64,000 bases of DNA from Apostichopus japonicus (Eukaryota > Echinodermata > Holothuroidea > Aspidochirotida > Stichopodidae). Below the pieces are notes generated by a model. It did no database searches, was not told the DNA's origin, and saw only the letters and a program-made list of their open reading frames with translations. Location of the stretch: the NCBI RefSeq assembly GCF_037975245.1, contig NC_092575.1:20169841-20233840 (forward strand). Direction: 5' to 3'. Shown here piece after piece: positions 1 to 12,983 of the stretch. The stretch's first letter is position 1, and every line of letters begins with the position of its first letter. The translations under genes were made by a program, and so were the position numbers.

Positions 1-733
1 TGTGGGATGTATTGGGGCGGGGGTGGGGGCGGGGGTTTCGTGTTTGAATTTCCAGGGTGACGAAGGACTCCTTTTGTGTAAAACACCCCAGAAATTTATC
101 CATGTGACTTAACCGATCACCGATAGTTAAACAGAAAGCATTCCTTTGTGTGATCATCATTCTTTCAGTGTGTATGGTCTGTTGTAACACTGTGGTTATT
201 AATGACTATCGAAAACATAGGACACAAAGGTGGATTCAACCCAGGTTGCTTTAAAGCAGCATTTTTCGTCCTTTTCTATGGTTTTTCTCAACTTTACTGA
301 TTCCACGATGCCATTACGACATACATAACTAGCTTATCTATTCAAATCTTACTTCAAATGGTGGCATAAAAGTCGAAAAATTTAAAACTTACAACTTTGC
401 TTTTTTCGAAGATATTTTCCGTTGGGATCCAAATAAACCTCGCCCATAATATGAATATTTAAAAGCTACGAACGTCATTAGCCAATACGTAATAGAACAC
501 CATTCTTGATTTGTGTAGATTGTCTATGGCAGTTGTACCAGGGAGCTGTTTGACGTTTTGAATCAATTTTTAGCAACGGCTCATAACTAAACCTGCATCT
601 CTGATTGGTTGAATTCAAACTAGTGGGTTGGGGGAACTGTATGCGATTAATATTAAATGTGCAATTTGTCGGAGGATACTTTTCTCATGATCTGCAAATG
701 TCCTTAATTACTCGCCAATAATGCTTTTTGCAG
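1..733. other. No gene recognised; presumed upstream intron of the SDR gene
   Basis: No exon, RNA gene or repeat family could be supported here. A G-rich run occupies about 15-36. The SDR gene downstream lacks its N-terminal dinucleotide-binding exon (glycine-rich TGxxxGxG). I looked for that motif here on the + strand and did not find it, so the exon lies left of the window or is lost. Confidence 0.5.
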
Positions 734-2721
734 GGAAAAAACTTGGCTATTATCTTAGTTGGCTGTTTTGTGAAAAAACTTGATGGACAAAGTGCTGCTT
801 TAAATCAAGACAGTGTGAGTAATTGACCCTGTTCAAGACACGGAGGAATTGAGATTGGCTGGATCGATGCAAATAGTCTCCTTCTTATCTTTGTAGGTGA
901 ATATAACAGGCACAAGCAGTGAAGATTCCATTGAGAACTTCAAGATCGAAGATCTCGACAAACAGTTTTCGGAGAATGTTCGGACACCCCTCCTCATTAC
1001 GAAACGTAGCTCTGCTCATCTCGTGAAAACAAAAGGTGCGCTGTAATATGCATTAGAAGTTTGAACTTACCATATGTCATTGATAAAAGTGGTTTAATCT
1101 ATTTTAAAATTTCCTTCATTTATCCTGTCATTTACTCTTTCAGGCTGCATTGTCAACGTCAGCAGTATCTTTGGGTACAGGCCAGTGAGTAAAGAAAGGT
1201 TTTCATTACATGCTAGGAACTACAGAATAAAATGCAGAAATACAGACATGTTTCATTGTTCATCGGAAACCAAGACCTGGTTGTTGAAATATAGAGACAG
1301 TTATAGAATTATTTAATGGGTTTTGTAATATTTAGGTAATGGGTGTTGGGTTCTATAAATAATATTAAACTTGATTATTTGATTGTATGTAACCTGGATC
1401 ACACATCTACGGAAGGGTTTCACCATGTCTACCTTTAACTCTAATTAATTACCGATCAAATCTGACTAGACGGTTTTAAAAATGAGGCTAAATATCATGT
1501 TTTTTGGGGATCAAAATTGCATGAACACTGATTCTAGTGATAATAATAATTTCAAAATCAAATAAAACTGTTTGCAAACTGCTTATCCACTAGAAAGCCT
1601 TTGTAAGAGAATGTGTAAAGGTAAGTTGACCTGATAATAATAATTTCAAGCATAATTTGAATCACCATATGTGTGGTCCTAGTTTTAATAATCTCAGATA
1701 CAATTTCATTATTTTCTTTTGTATAACAGTGTTGCTTGTCGACATCCTATAAATCTCACTGAAGATATTCACAATGGTCATTCTCGTCTTTAACTATACT
1801 TCGGCTGCTTTGTAATTTTGCAATTTCTCTACAAAGTTTTCAGTCTCTTCTCATATATCCATTTAGTTTCCTCAGACACTCACGTATGGAATGGCTATGA
1901 AGACCCTCATACATCTAACATCAAACAGTGCAAATGGTATGGTTTTTAAAGTCATGTTTAGAACACAGGGTTTAATCGTTTTGCAAGTTGTCATATGATA
2001 TCGTGTTTAATCCGATCAAGAACTTAAATCCAAAGTTGCCCAGTTTTGTTTTGTTTTTGAAACTAAACAAAATTTGCAAGTTGGGTACATTCAGACTAAT
2101 GTAAGAAATAAAGACACAGTGTAAAATATACTTTTTTGGTATATTTCTTTTTCCCAAACAATTTCTCTATCAACTTGTCTGCTATGTACTGCCCAAATTA
2201 AAATGATTAAATTAATTAGGTACAACATCTCCTCTCTGATTTCCTGTCCCTGAAAAGAGGCTGTAATGACCACTTTGGTGGAGAATGAAACATAACTTAA
2301 GAAAGCTATTAAATATGCTCGATTTCCAAAGTATTTTTCATAGTCATTACTCAAATTGACTGGCTGAAATTTGTCTTGTTTACTTTCAGAGCTTGCCAGC
2401 CATGGAGTTAGAGTTAATGCTATCATGTAAGTATAAGGCTATGTAGTGTGGAATTATGAGATTATGAGATGGTTGAAACAGGCATGGGGTACGGATACAG
2501 ATCTTACAACATTAATTTTACTATATGCAGGGCTATGGACACTGTGAAATTCAGCCTTGAGCACTCCAAATAAAGCAGATTGAATATATATGTATATACA
2601 AATTGCAATGTTCTGTAAGAGTAAGGGTTGGATCCATTATTTCAAATAACTTGGTAGTTTCTCCATTTTCATAGTCTCTAAGATCTGGATATATACATAT
2701 TTTTTTTTTTATATATATGTT

Positions 2722-2758
<37 letters not shown>

Positions 2759-5056
2759 GCTCTATGTCCGGTGGACAGAGCGAAAAATATGTTGAGACTA
2801 TTGGAACACTAGTAGTTTTTACTCAGAGTTTCACACGTTGAGCGATCATCAGACAACTTTTTGTTAGACAACTTATATTTATATATATCTATATATATAT
2901 AAATTCCAGGCGGTATCGATATTTTCAGATCAGTTAAAAATTGAATGTACACTTTGCGCATTGAAAGTTTGCAAGTACTATGTAACTTCAAAATGAGCTT
3001 ATTTTCGATTTTTTTTTAAATCTCCTACAGATAGACCTCTGAATTAAATGAAGGTGACCAATTTTTTTGGTTATGTTAGATCTTAGAAATGATGCACAAC
3101 AAAAATAATTGTAGAGTATTACTTGAAATCACAAGTTCAAGCCTTAGTCCTGCTCCACCTGCACCACCCTGCACTGAACTGCAAGGTAAACGAACCCCCT
3201 TCTCCCCTTCCCCTGCTTTGTCTGGTAATGTATCATAATAATAGTTACTATCATATCATCAGTCCAGCTCATGAATCAGACCAGCTTTTGAATGTTGTGG
3301 AAAGTGTCCTTTTTGTAGTACATTTAGAACTGTAAAATGATCAGCTGTTTGAATTAATTTACCTATCTCTGCAGCCCTGGAGCCATGGATACTGGTTCCC
3401 AAGATGAAAAGGACCAATCAAATCCTAGTTTTAAAAAGGTGAGTGATTTATTTTCTTTCAAAGAAAGCAACTTACCAGTAGTAAAATTAATTAGGAGTTT
3501 TAAATATGTGCTATGCAAATAGTTGATACCTCATAATTTTTGGAGAACTTTGGGAGGTAAAGGTCTGTAGAGCTCTTAACATAGCACTTAGATCACCTGC
3601 CCCCTTCTCTTTTGTCTGCCCCCTTCTCTTTCATCTCCCTCCTTTCCCTGCACCACTCTCCCTTTTTTAAGCAAACAAATACTAAAAAATGAAACATTGT
3701 TAGCTCAGATTCTCTCTCCCCTCCAAAAAGAATGAGATCTCTAGTTGTGCCACTGGACCTTAGAAGTTTTGGAATAGATGTTAGTAAATTATCAAAATGT
3801 GAAGGGGCAGAAAACCATTGGTCATGGAACATTGACCATTTTCACTATTCTATGTCGCTATGTAACTTTTTCTAAACTGTACCAATTCAGCATATCACTT
3901 AAATATCGGATTGAAATAAGACACATAAAGGGTTTACAAAACACAAAACATTCATCATTTACTTTGCCTGGCCATCCTTTTGCTAAGACAAGGATACAGC
4001 TGAATGATTCAGTACTGCCAGGGAGTGTTTCCCTACTTGAAAAAGTGGGGGGTGGGGAGGGAGCAGAAACATACTCCTACCCCCTCCAAGTTGTCAAAAT
4101 GGGGGGGGGGGGACATTTGCCCATTCTGTGTTGAATTGCATCAGGCTAAACTGGACTTTGATCTGCTTGGACTTGAATACTTAAATTAAATTAAATTATT
4201 AAATTAGTACAAACTAAATGAAGTCGGATTATATTCTACAGTTAGTAAGAAACTATTGTTCATACATAAACATCAATGGTTGGTATGTACTTGAATCATT
4301 TGTAAGAAAACCATGAACAGAAACTTGACTGAGAAACTGTTAGCAAACATGGAAACCCTTCCCTAAAATTAAAGGGCTGGAATGACATTCCGAACCAGAC
4401 ACCAGTGTTGTAAATGAGTAGTTGTTGTTCAATGTTGTAAATGAGTGGTATAATATGTCTTCACAAGTAGGAATGTTCCTTCTAATATTTTGTGGAATAA
4501 CTAATGACTTAAAAGCATATATTAAAGTAGGAGATGCTGCTTATAAGCTGCTTGATCATCACAATGCATGGATGAATAGGATATTCAAATTTCACCTGAA
4601 AAAATGCAAGTAAACATAGTTTTAGGATATGAATATATTCACAACCATCTAACTTACAATCCTCAGGTCCTTATCTTCTGGAGAAGGATTCTCTTTCAAC
4701 AACAAAAAAGTACTTATTCTTTTTTCAAGATTTACTCAGAGGTCCCTTTTTCTTTATTATAGTGAAAATTATATTTATATAATTTAAGTTTGATATTCAT
4801 TTGATTTTTTTCTCCCAATAATGTCATTTGATTTTTCAGTATTTTTCTTGAACTTTTTGTGTTTTTATTTTTCCATATTTGATACCATATGCAGTTTCAA
4901 GATTACAACTCCAAGTGTCACCCTCTTGGTCGTCTGGGAAGCAGTCATGATTACAGCCAAGCACTCCTCTTTCTCGTTTCTGAGCATGCTTCCTTCATCA
5001 CAGGGGAGATACTCACAGTCGATGGAGGGCGACATGTGGTAGATCGTGATGTATAA
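734..5056 (+). CDS. Short-chain dehydrogenase/reductase (SDR), 3' seven exons, 5' end missing
   Basis: SDRs are NAD(P)-dependent oxidoreductases with a Rossmann fold. Seven exons join in phase with good splice sites: 734-814, 897-1035, 1144-1184, 1876-1936, 2390-2426, 3375-3438 and 4895-5056 (stop TAA 5054-5056), giving 194 aa of a family usually near 250-260 aa. Landmarks in order: [15 protein letters not shown] (helix 4, catalytic-Asn region), [10 protein letters not shown] (strand 5 with the catalytic Ser), TYGMAMKTL (where YxxxK is expected), [26 protein letters not shown], and the C-terminal [18 protein letters not shown]. The TGxxxGxG segment is not in the window. About 45 residues expected between exons 1 and 2 are also absent, so the 734-814 exon is the least certain. 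The Lys of YxxxK is replaced by Met. Family assignment is strong; whether the enzyme is active is doubtful, and it may be a decaying paralogue. Confidence 0.82.
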
Positions 5057-6587
5057 CATCAGTTTAATATCTCTCTCAAGATTTTAAAGGTCATCAGTAG
5101 TTGACCTCCTTGAGTGGAGGAGGACTGCTATTGATACAAGGCCAAAAAGTTAACTTTATTGTAAACTGCAGGTCTGCATGCGTGGTAAGCTGTATGAAGT
5201 CATAGTACAACACACAAAGGTGGAATACTCTTGTTTAGTACCTCCCCCTTCCGGTTTTAATATTGATAATTTATCTAACTACATTTGCCCTAATCACTGT
5301 AAATTCCTGAAATAGTATTAAACATTTGCATGATCTACACGTACATGAGTTTTTCATTTCATTTTTCGTTTGTGCCGTTTTCTGGTTGTTAACTGTGTAA
5401 TTTCTCTTTGTACCATTTATTTTATTGCTTGAAAGCACCAGAAGAGAACAGGTTATATGTGCTACAGTTTCAACGGCTTTGCTGAGAAATATTACAACTG
5501 CCACAGCTGCAGTAAGTCCCCTCCTCCCCCCACCCATCCCCCACCTCCACTCTCCCCCAGCGTATACACACACACATCTCTGCTGGAACCATGATAGGCC
5601 TCTGAGTAAATTTCAGAGCCATGCTGATTCAAATTTATGACTTGTAAATTTTTAGTTGAAAATGCCCTATACGAGTTATGCTCATCATCTTTTAACGCGT
5701 CAATAGGGGCGAGAAAATTGTCATGACATGTTTTTACGTTAAAGCCTTATTTATTGATGCCGCTTAATATGGAATGCCAGAGCAGACACAACACAGACCA
5801 GTTACGTCGAGACAGCACACACACGTTGTTAAGAACAGCCTTGTACGAGTTAACACACACGCACGTCGAGAACCGATTACCACACAAGCACCTAGAGGTA
5901 ACTGGTTTGGGTTGTGGCTACTCTGGTGTTCCATATCACTTTAACAAACAACCCAACGCAATGAATCTTTCACCACCCAATGGGCATCCTTCCAGGAACA
6001 CAATGAGCATGCTGCCAAAATGAATTAAAAAATGAAAACAACTTAAGTAGTTTTGAAAGACAAATACATTGTTTTATTTAAGTTATGCAATGTTTATTCA
6101 AATTTTATGCATTATGTCCTTTGAAAGTCACACCATTTATTGTTCATGTACATAGTAATTTTTATGGTTTTATATTGGATCACGCTTTAAGGATATCGAA
6201 CGTTCATATACATACAGTATATAATTCAATTGAATTTCACTTTACAACTTTTTAGTTTTACACTTTCATTTATTTCATAAAGTTTGTAATTTAATGTAAT
6301 TGATTTTCGTTACATGTTTTTGTATTATTTTGAAGGCCTAGTGGAAGATTAGCTCCGGCTAAACGAGTTACACTCTTAAAATAGGTTTTTAATAATAATG
6401 ATAATGATGATGATTTTTTCATTTCATTATATATTTGATCCAAACACAAGAACAGTATACAAACAACAGAGTATGAAAACACAAGTCGGATAAGGATGTA
6501 CAAAAGGAAACCAAATTCATGTAGCCTGGAGGCCTGTACACCCTCAGGATGACAACGACCACCACCACCTCCTCCACAACCACCACC
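5057..6587. other. Intergenic, no gene recognised
   Basis: A pyrimidine-rich C/T tract lies near 5515-5570 next to a short (CA)n run. Short open stretches here show no family signature. A segment near 5968-6015 weakly resembles 8930-8980 (shared ccaatgggcatcc and a nearby caatga), perhaps an old dispersed repeat. Confidence 0.4.
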
Positions 6588-8498
6588 CAATGGCGGAGCG
6601 TCCATACAGTCAGGGGGGGCGGATGCCCCCTGACGGACTCAAATGGACTGCTGGTGCCCTTTTCAGCTTTTTACCACTTTTTACTTTATAGCTATTATTA
6701 ACTTTTTTATTGTGCTCTCGTCTACCTTTTGACATTTGTCACATTTTGTTGGCGATGACACCTATTTATTCTTCGTTTATCTGCAAATTAGCAAGGCCCG
6801 GAAAGGGTCATTTCCGGCGATCTAGGGAGTATCTTTAGAGTCAAAAAATTTCTGTACGCTCCGCGCCAACCTGTGGTGGCGCCAGCGACGTAGCCAAGAA
6901 TTTGAAAGGGGGGGAGCACTTTTTGCGATTGATATCGATTTTCAAAAATTTAGGCACGACTTTCTGAGCGGAGCGCCACCATCAGTTGGCGCGGAGCGTA
7001 CAAGAAAATTTTTGGTTTTACAAACCCCCCAGATGGCCGGAAACGGCCCTTCCCGAGTGTTCATGCTGGTTCCATGGCCTCTTGTTAACTTGAGACACCT
7101 CATTCAATATCACTTTTCAACCAAAAAAACAAACGAGTTAAGATAGTACATAATTCAATAATACATAATGTATTTAAAATTAGCAAGGTACATGTACAGA
7201 GTAGTCTTACTTTTCAACTGCTGATACTTGTAGTTACATATATAGATAGGCCAGGAATGTCTTAGATACAACTATAGCCAGTAATTGTCTTTGATACAAC
7301 TGTAAATGTTTAAGTTAGCTTAATAAGAGAAGGCGAGAGGTATCTGACGATTGCAATCTGATTCAAATTTCTCAACTGTTTTCTCAACTGAAATATTATC
7401 TGCGTAAACAGGTTCTTAACTAGATGTTACAACACTGACAAGATCGGATCCTATAGTCTTTTTCGGCGGGTAGAGTGTTGAATGAAACGGCACGCGATAG
7501 AAATGACAGCCTAAATTAGAAGACTAGGTCACCTAATTAAGCCATATTCTTGCTACGTTCATTTCAATAGTTATTCCTGTCTAGACTCTTAAACTCGTCC
7601 AGCAAGCTTATGGATTTGAAATATGCCATGTTTTAAAAAAAAGATAACTTGGCCAAAAAAAGTGTAGGCCCGGGCCCACAGTGCTACACACTGGCTATGC
7701 CCCTGATCATATGATATCATATTATCAGCAGATTTTGTTTCCTGTTTGAATTCTTTTACATGATATTTTACATAATATATCAGAAAGACAAACATAGTGC
7801 TCTTTTACAATTTTTCTAGTAGGATGATTCTTGTTTATTGTCCAATGTCTGGACTTTAATACATTTGACCAGCTTAACTGATGGACAATATAAACTTTCA
7901 TATTTTGGAATATAGCCAGATATGCAGTGGCCTAAAAACAAATATCGTTATCGCAGTGTATAAGCAGTGTAATAATTATTTATAGGAAGTGCGTATCACG
8001 TACGATTGCTAGCTTAGCTTCATAACATGCTGTTCGTGCAACAACTTAGGACGAATCATAGAAAGGATGAGAACGAACGTTGTCGACGTTGTTGTGCATA
8101 CGGTTCGTGACATTCCATAGAGTGCGGTTAGGTAGGCAATATGTATTTTATTACGCAGTGGCCAACTGTAGGCTTGTAATAGGCTATAGGCTAAATTTAG
8201 CTAATTGCATCTTCCAAACTAAGTAAGTAGTTGAATCAGTAGGCGTGAGTGTTACTACGATTATAATTGAGTTAACGGAGCTGACGAGTATTCAAGATCA
8301 AAAGAGCACTGACAAAATACCATGCTAAAAAAACAACAGTTTTTAAACATTTTTTTCGACACTGAAAGGGGGGGGAGCGGTCGCTCCCCCTGCTCCCCCC
8401 TGGCTACGTCCCTGGGTGGCGCTCCGCTTAGATAGTGTCGAAAGCGCCCCTACAGACCCTTCTCGCCCCCTTGACCAATACCCCTAGCTCCGCCACTG
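6588..8498 (-). mobile_element. hAT-like nonautonomous DNA element (outer, interrupted)
   Basis: The ends are inverted: CAATGGCGGAGCG at the left, and CAGTGGCGGAGC when the right end is read on the - strand. CAG-type termini and 8-bp target duplications are typical of hAT elements. The flanking 8-mers are CCACCACC (6580-6587) and CCATCACC (8499-8506), one mismatch, suggesting an old insertion. No transposase is recognisable. The body shares the GCGGAGCGCCACC and GGTTGGCGCGGAGCG core with the element at 51228-51966. It is split by the element at 6883-8414, which sits inside its GGTGGCGC sequence. Confidence 0.7.
6883..8414 (+). mobile_element. hAT-like nonautonomous DNA element (inner, nested)
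   Basis: Terminal inverted repeats are CAGCGACGTAGCCAAG at the left and CAGGGACGTAGCCAGG read inward from the right end. A perfect 8-bp target duplication GGTGGCGC flanks it (6875-6882 and 8415-8422). Both ends carry a G-run next to the TIR. Part of the interior (about 6965-7070) is homologous in opposite orientation to the flanking outer element (about 6795-6882), creating a foldback of roughly 80-100 bp arms. No transposase reading frame is seen. An older hAT-like terminus (tggctatgcccctg, ending near 7703) lies inside without a partner. Confidence 0.78.
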
Positions 8499-9053
8499 CC
8501 ATCACCAACATCATCATCATCATGTTCATAATCACAATGACGATCGTCATTTCTCAAGATTGTTATTACTAAAATCGTAGTGTCTGCACTGTCAATGTTG
8601 GAAAAACATTCAACAGGTATATCACAAAACAAAAGTGGAAATATATCTATGACGAAAATAAGTGCTTGCACGGCAGAAGACGTAACAGGAGCACTCGCAT
8701 GTAGGCTATTATGAAATAAAGTTTCTCATTCGACTAAACCTTTTATAAGTTTGAAGTGAATGTATTTGTTGAAACGTTCCATATACGAGCAACGAGACAT
8801 TCAAACAATTTGCTGCATTTAAAGGAGAACTAAGTAAGTCTTTAAAATAACGATCTTCTGCATTTTGTTAAGCCATGTATTTATGATGTGATGGCACTTG
8901 TATGCTTCCATATTTCACTCCCCCCCCCCCCCCCAACCACCACTACCAATGGGCATCCACGAACGCAATGAAAATGCGTCGACGTATATTTCAATTCACT
9001 GAGTATAATCTTGACCGTTCATAGTTGGTCGCAAAGTACACCCAAACTGCAAT
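8499..9053. other. Upstream region of the HNMT-like gene
   Basis: About 550 bases between the outer hAT-like element and the methyltransferase start codon, so it presumably contains the promoter and 5' UTR. An ATC/ATCATC-rich stretch follows the transposon end and a poly-C run sits at about 8921-8934. I could not identify a convincing TATA box or transcription start. Confidence 0.4.
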
Positions 9054-9302
9054 ATGGACATATCACTTCCTCGCTTGCTTGATGACGAAACTCGTTATAA
9101 CGAGGCCTTCAACGAACTTGCGAAATACAGCAAAAAGTTTGAGTCTTTCTCATCATGGACAGATAAAGTTTACCCAGAACTGGTGATTCAGAAGCTAAGG
9201 CAAGACAATGAGTCAACTCTTAGGGTTATGGACATCGGGAGCGGAACGGGTATGTAAAGTTATAAACAATGTGGCAGTCACCAATCGTGTTATTCTCATT
9301 TA

Positions 9303-9354
<52 letters not shown>

Positions 9355-9379
9355 TATATATATATGTATATATATATAC

Positions 9380-9416
<37 letters not shown>

Positions 9417-12400
9417 CACACATGTTGCATTGAGACCCCTGTTTTGGTAACGCTTACCTGAGTTGCGGATGACAGAATGTCACACGAGCTTGGAAACACC
9501 ATGCCTCAAAATGTACATGATGACTAGACTTGAAACTTGGTATGCTGATTTGTCGAAGTGAATAAAAGAAAACCTATCGAAAATTGTGTAACCAGCTACA
9601 GCATGGATCTTTGTGCTGCGGGTTATTCTGAAATTATGCCGATGTGTCATATTAAAATTTCAATATGTAATTCACAGTAACTGCAAATATAACATCTTCA
9701 AATCATCTTTCAGTTGAAAAAGAGATACATGTGTATTAAGTGAACATTTTCACTACTTCTTGTCAGTTTTAAAGACAAATTGTTCTTTCATGTTGATAAT
9801 AAATGACATTTAACTACATTGCATTCAGTGGTACTGCAAAAACAAAACACATTTTCATAAGATTTCAGGCAAAAGCAGTGGTTGCCAATTCAGTATTTTG
9901 AAATGTTGATGTTTTTTTGATAAATTTGCTACCTCATATTAGTTTATATAGCCCATATGAAACTTTATATGGGCAATAGAGAACTTTATTATATCTGGTC
10001 AAAACATCTATATGAAGTTTATATCTGGCCATGTATGGATTCTATCAAGTTTGATGTGGAAGATATCAAGGGAATCTATACAAACGCCACATAACTTTTT
10101 ATAAAATTATACAAAGATTCTACTTGTAGGCCTACCTACTAAAATTCGAGTTGGTGGACTAAAAAAGAGGGCATTTCTTAGCTAAATGAGAATTATCACA
10201 TTGTGAATGATCCTTACGGAACATGATTGAAAAGATATCTTATATGTCAGTAAATCCATTGCATACGCCAGAGATTTCAGTGTATCTATAAGCTACCACA
10301 AATTTCCCGAGGAAGGAGGGAGTGGAGAGGGGGCGAGGTTAATGAATTTCTGATAATGCAGATCACGAGAGAGCCACCGCATATGATAAATAGCCTTAGT
10401 TGACGGGTTTTGATGACGAGGGGGTTATCCCATATGAGCACAGTGCATGTAAGAAGCTCCAGACAATTAGATATAACATGGCGTTGTACAATGCAGTACT
10501 GAATCCTTTGGCAGATAGTTTACATACGTCTGATAGATCGTATATAGTTAAGGAATTTCATTATACAATATACTTTCCTACCCACATAATTGGTAACCAT
10601 GACAATATCTAATATTCATATCTCTGCAGGTAGAAACTGCGGATATTTGAAAACTATAAAAGATATCATTCATTATTACCACATATATAGGCCTTGTATC
10701 AGCTGCAAAGTTATGCACAAATTCTGCACAACTCAAATGTACAGTTCGATGTCTTGAATATTGTGTTGTGTAGGCACGTGTGTGACGCCTGCTTGTTTTC
10801 ACTGTAACCCAAACACTAGTACATGTTGAGGTACTTCATATTCGGTCTACGAGTAGCCTACAAGAAGCCAACTTTTTGTGAAGGTCAAATGTCCACAGAA
10901 GTCAACAAAGGTCAAATTCTGAAAACTTTGTAAATACGATAATTAACTCAAAAAGTACATCTTTGGTGGAAGTACAAGGTACAAAGTTGTGAGCAGAATT
11001 CAAAATCTATATGTCAATGTATATGTGTTAATCCAAAAAGTACATATAGGTTGAAGTTCAAACTTGGTGTGTAGATCCACTTTGAAGGCAGTAATGGTCA
11101 ACACTTAAAAATCTTGTTTGCAATGTTTAGCCAACTGTCGAATATTCTCACACAAATTGCGGCAGGGAGTAATTCAACCACAACATTCTCTTAACAAATA
11201 ACATTCAGCATCATTCATCCTTAAACGATTTTGCCATGGATTGTAAAGGTATATAGTTCATCCAAAACATTATGTTAACATAAAAACATTCAGCCACTTT
11301 GCCATTCATTGTAAACATTTAATTGATATACACGTACTAACAGGTTGATATACAAGCTTGACTGTGTTTTAACAGTCATCAACTAATCAAAACTACTTCT
11401 GTGCATAAATCACATTAGAGGGATTATTGTGGTAGGACTATGTCTGGTCCAATATGCATGTTGTGACATGTGTTCTAATATTGTAATCTTTTCACTTTGC
11501 ACTCCAAGAAGATTTTTTTATGAGTCTCTGATGAGATATCTTGTTCTTTGACACGAGGAGGGAAGAGTTTAATATCCAATTTGACTATTATCACCATTCC
11601 TTCTTGTTTTTGTTTTGTGTCAAAGGTGAAATAGCCCTTGGATTCGTTTCTAAACTGATGACCAAGTTCCCTGATGTTTTGAGTACTATCGTAGAGCCTA
11701 ACCAGAAGAGCCTAACCATATTCAAGGAGAAGGTAACACAGAGAGGACTCCTGTCAGTGGAGTGGGATTGGCAGAATAAAACCTGGGATCAGTACTACAG
11801 GGATCTGAAAACTGTTGGGAATGCACGTAATCACTTTGATTTGATTACTTCTGTTCATTCTATTTATCATCTCGGTGACACAGACACGGTCATCGCTCAA
11901 CTACTGGACTGTTTAGTTGAAGGGGGCGTCCTTATATTGACTTTAACTGCAGGTATGTCGTTTACTTGGAGAATGTAAAAACGAGTTGAGTATAAATGTT
12001 TCAAGCAAGCATCACTCATCTCTGAATATGGAAGTTTGTGGTATATCTTTGCAGTGCGACTCTCTGATCGATTTACACCTTTGAAACGCTTCGTCAGTTT
12101 TCTCCATCATAGCCTTAACGGTGGATCAAATTGAGGCCGCTCTCCAGTGTATTAACAGAGGGCACTGTCACGTCTATAAAGCATATATTTATATGTCTAT
12201 GTTGTAAAGGGACTCTATAGATCTTCAAAGCGCTGTGTATCAGATCTCTAAATCAAAGTAACACGATCGTCTGAATGCTCTTACAAGCATAGAAACCAGT
12301 TGGACAATTGCCTGGTGAAAGGGACGTCCTTGTACCGTGCAGTGCTGGCCTACTTTAAGAATTTGACCTATAACAAAAGAAACCTGGATGCAAAAAAATG

Positions 12401-12983
12401 CTTATACACATTCTTTATATATATTTACCGAGCACGTCTTGACCCTAATTAAACCCGGACAAGGGGCGCTGCATCCACCTGGCCCATTTTCTCTTCTCGT
12501 CGTGATCACAACACCGATTTGGGAAAAGTTCGTTGCTGAAAGTTCGAATGCTGAAACTGTGTTAATGTTATCACTTTAACTTTTGACCTTACACATTTCG
12601 TTTGTTTTGTAGCTTATTTAACGAGCTGGAAGTTTTCCGATCGTTTCCCGATGTTACCAGAATCCATATTCTCCGAAAGATCCTCTTCAAGTGTCAAACA
12701 ACTGTTAGGGAAAAATGAAATTCAATATGAAGCCAAACAAATGCCACTTATCATTGACATCCCCGATTGCTTCGATCCTGAAAATGAAGAAGGGCAGCTA
12801 ATGTTAGATTTTCTGATGCACGTATCACAGTTTCGCAAAACTGCTCCTTCTGATTTAGTCAACGCGGTTCTTGATGGTATCGGCTCACCGGATTTTGCGA
12901 CGAAAGAGGACGGTAAAATTATCGTTAATGGAACTGTTGACACCATCGTGATCAAGAAGTTTTCTGGAAATGTTCAAAAATAA
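9054..12983 (+). CDS. Histamine N-methyltransferase-like class I methyltransferase
   Basis: Three exons join cleanly in phase 1: 9054-9249, 11626-11952 and 12613-12983 (TAA 12981-12983), giving 297 aa against 292 for human HNMT. The start is the first ATG of the frame and aligns with the family N-terminus (Y15, E17 and F19 match YxExF). Motif I for S-adenosylmethionine binding is [10 protein letters not shown] at 58-67; the acidic end of strand 2 is IVEP at 87-90; strand 4 is [13 protein letters not shown] at 136-148. The C-terminal half has [15 protein letters not shown] and the family's final strand [17 protein letters not shown] transfers methyl from SAM to imidazole nitrogen of histamine in the cytosol. 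Here the positions I align with human E28, Q143 and N283 (histamine contacts) are Lys, His and Gly, so the substrate may differ. Family call is firm, histamine as substrate is not. Confidence 0.88.
9306..9420. repeat. (TA)n microsatellite
   Basis: Nearly uninterrupted TA dinucleotides with a few G and C interruptions near 9353-9395, ending in ACACAC. It gives spurious Tyr-Ile open frames on both strands. Confidence 0.95.
10770..11060. repeat. Dispersed AGGTCA-rich repeat, diverged copy
   Basis: Shares gtgtgacgcctg.cttg and several aaggtca/aggtcaaa words, plus an 'aaaagtacat' motif occurring twice, with the larger copy at 38800-40035. Seen by eye only; boundaries are approximate. Confidence 0.5.

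Larger units (their letters stand above)
9250..11625. other. HNMT-like intron 1 with repeats
   Basis: Intron begins GTATGT and ends TTTTGTGTCAAAG. It contains a long (TA)n run (about 9306-9420) and a diverged copy of the AGGTCA-rich dispersed repeat (about 10770-11060). No further coding exon is recognised, and the flanking exon phases (1 and 1) fit direct joining. Confidence 0.6.

Noticed and set aside
2091-2426. 111-codon - strand open frame
   Set aside because: Overlaps an SDR exon on the + strand and shows no domain; treated as a shadow.
4019-4110. hAT-like terminus cagggagtgtttccct next to G-runs
   Set aside because: No partner end or target duplication could be found.
5425-5640. Possible exon LESTRREQVICATVSTALLRN followed by GCA/GTAAGT
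   Set aside because: No family match, weak acceptor, and the rest is C-rich low complexity; not enough support.
9208-9502. Open frames of alternating Tyr and Ile on both strands
   Set aside because: Produced by the (TA)n microsatellite in the HNMT-like intron.
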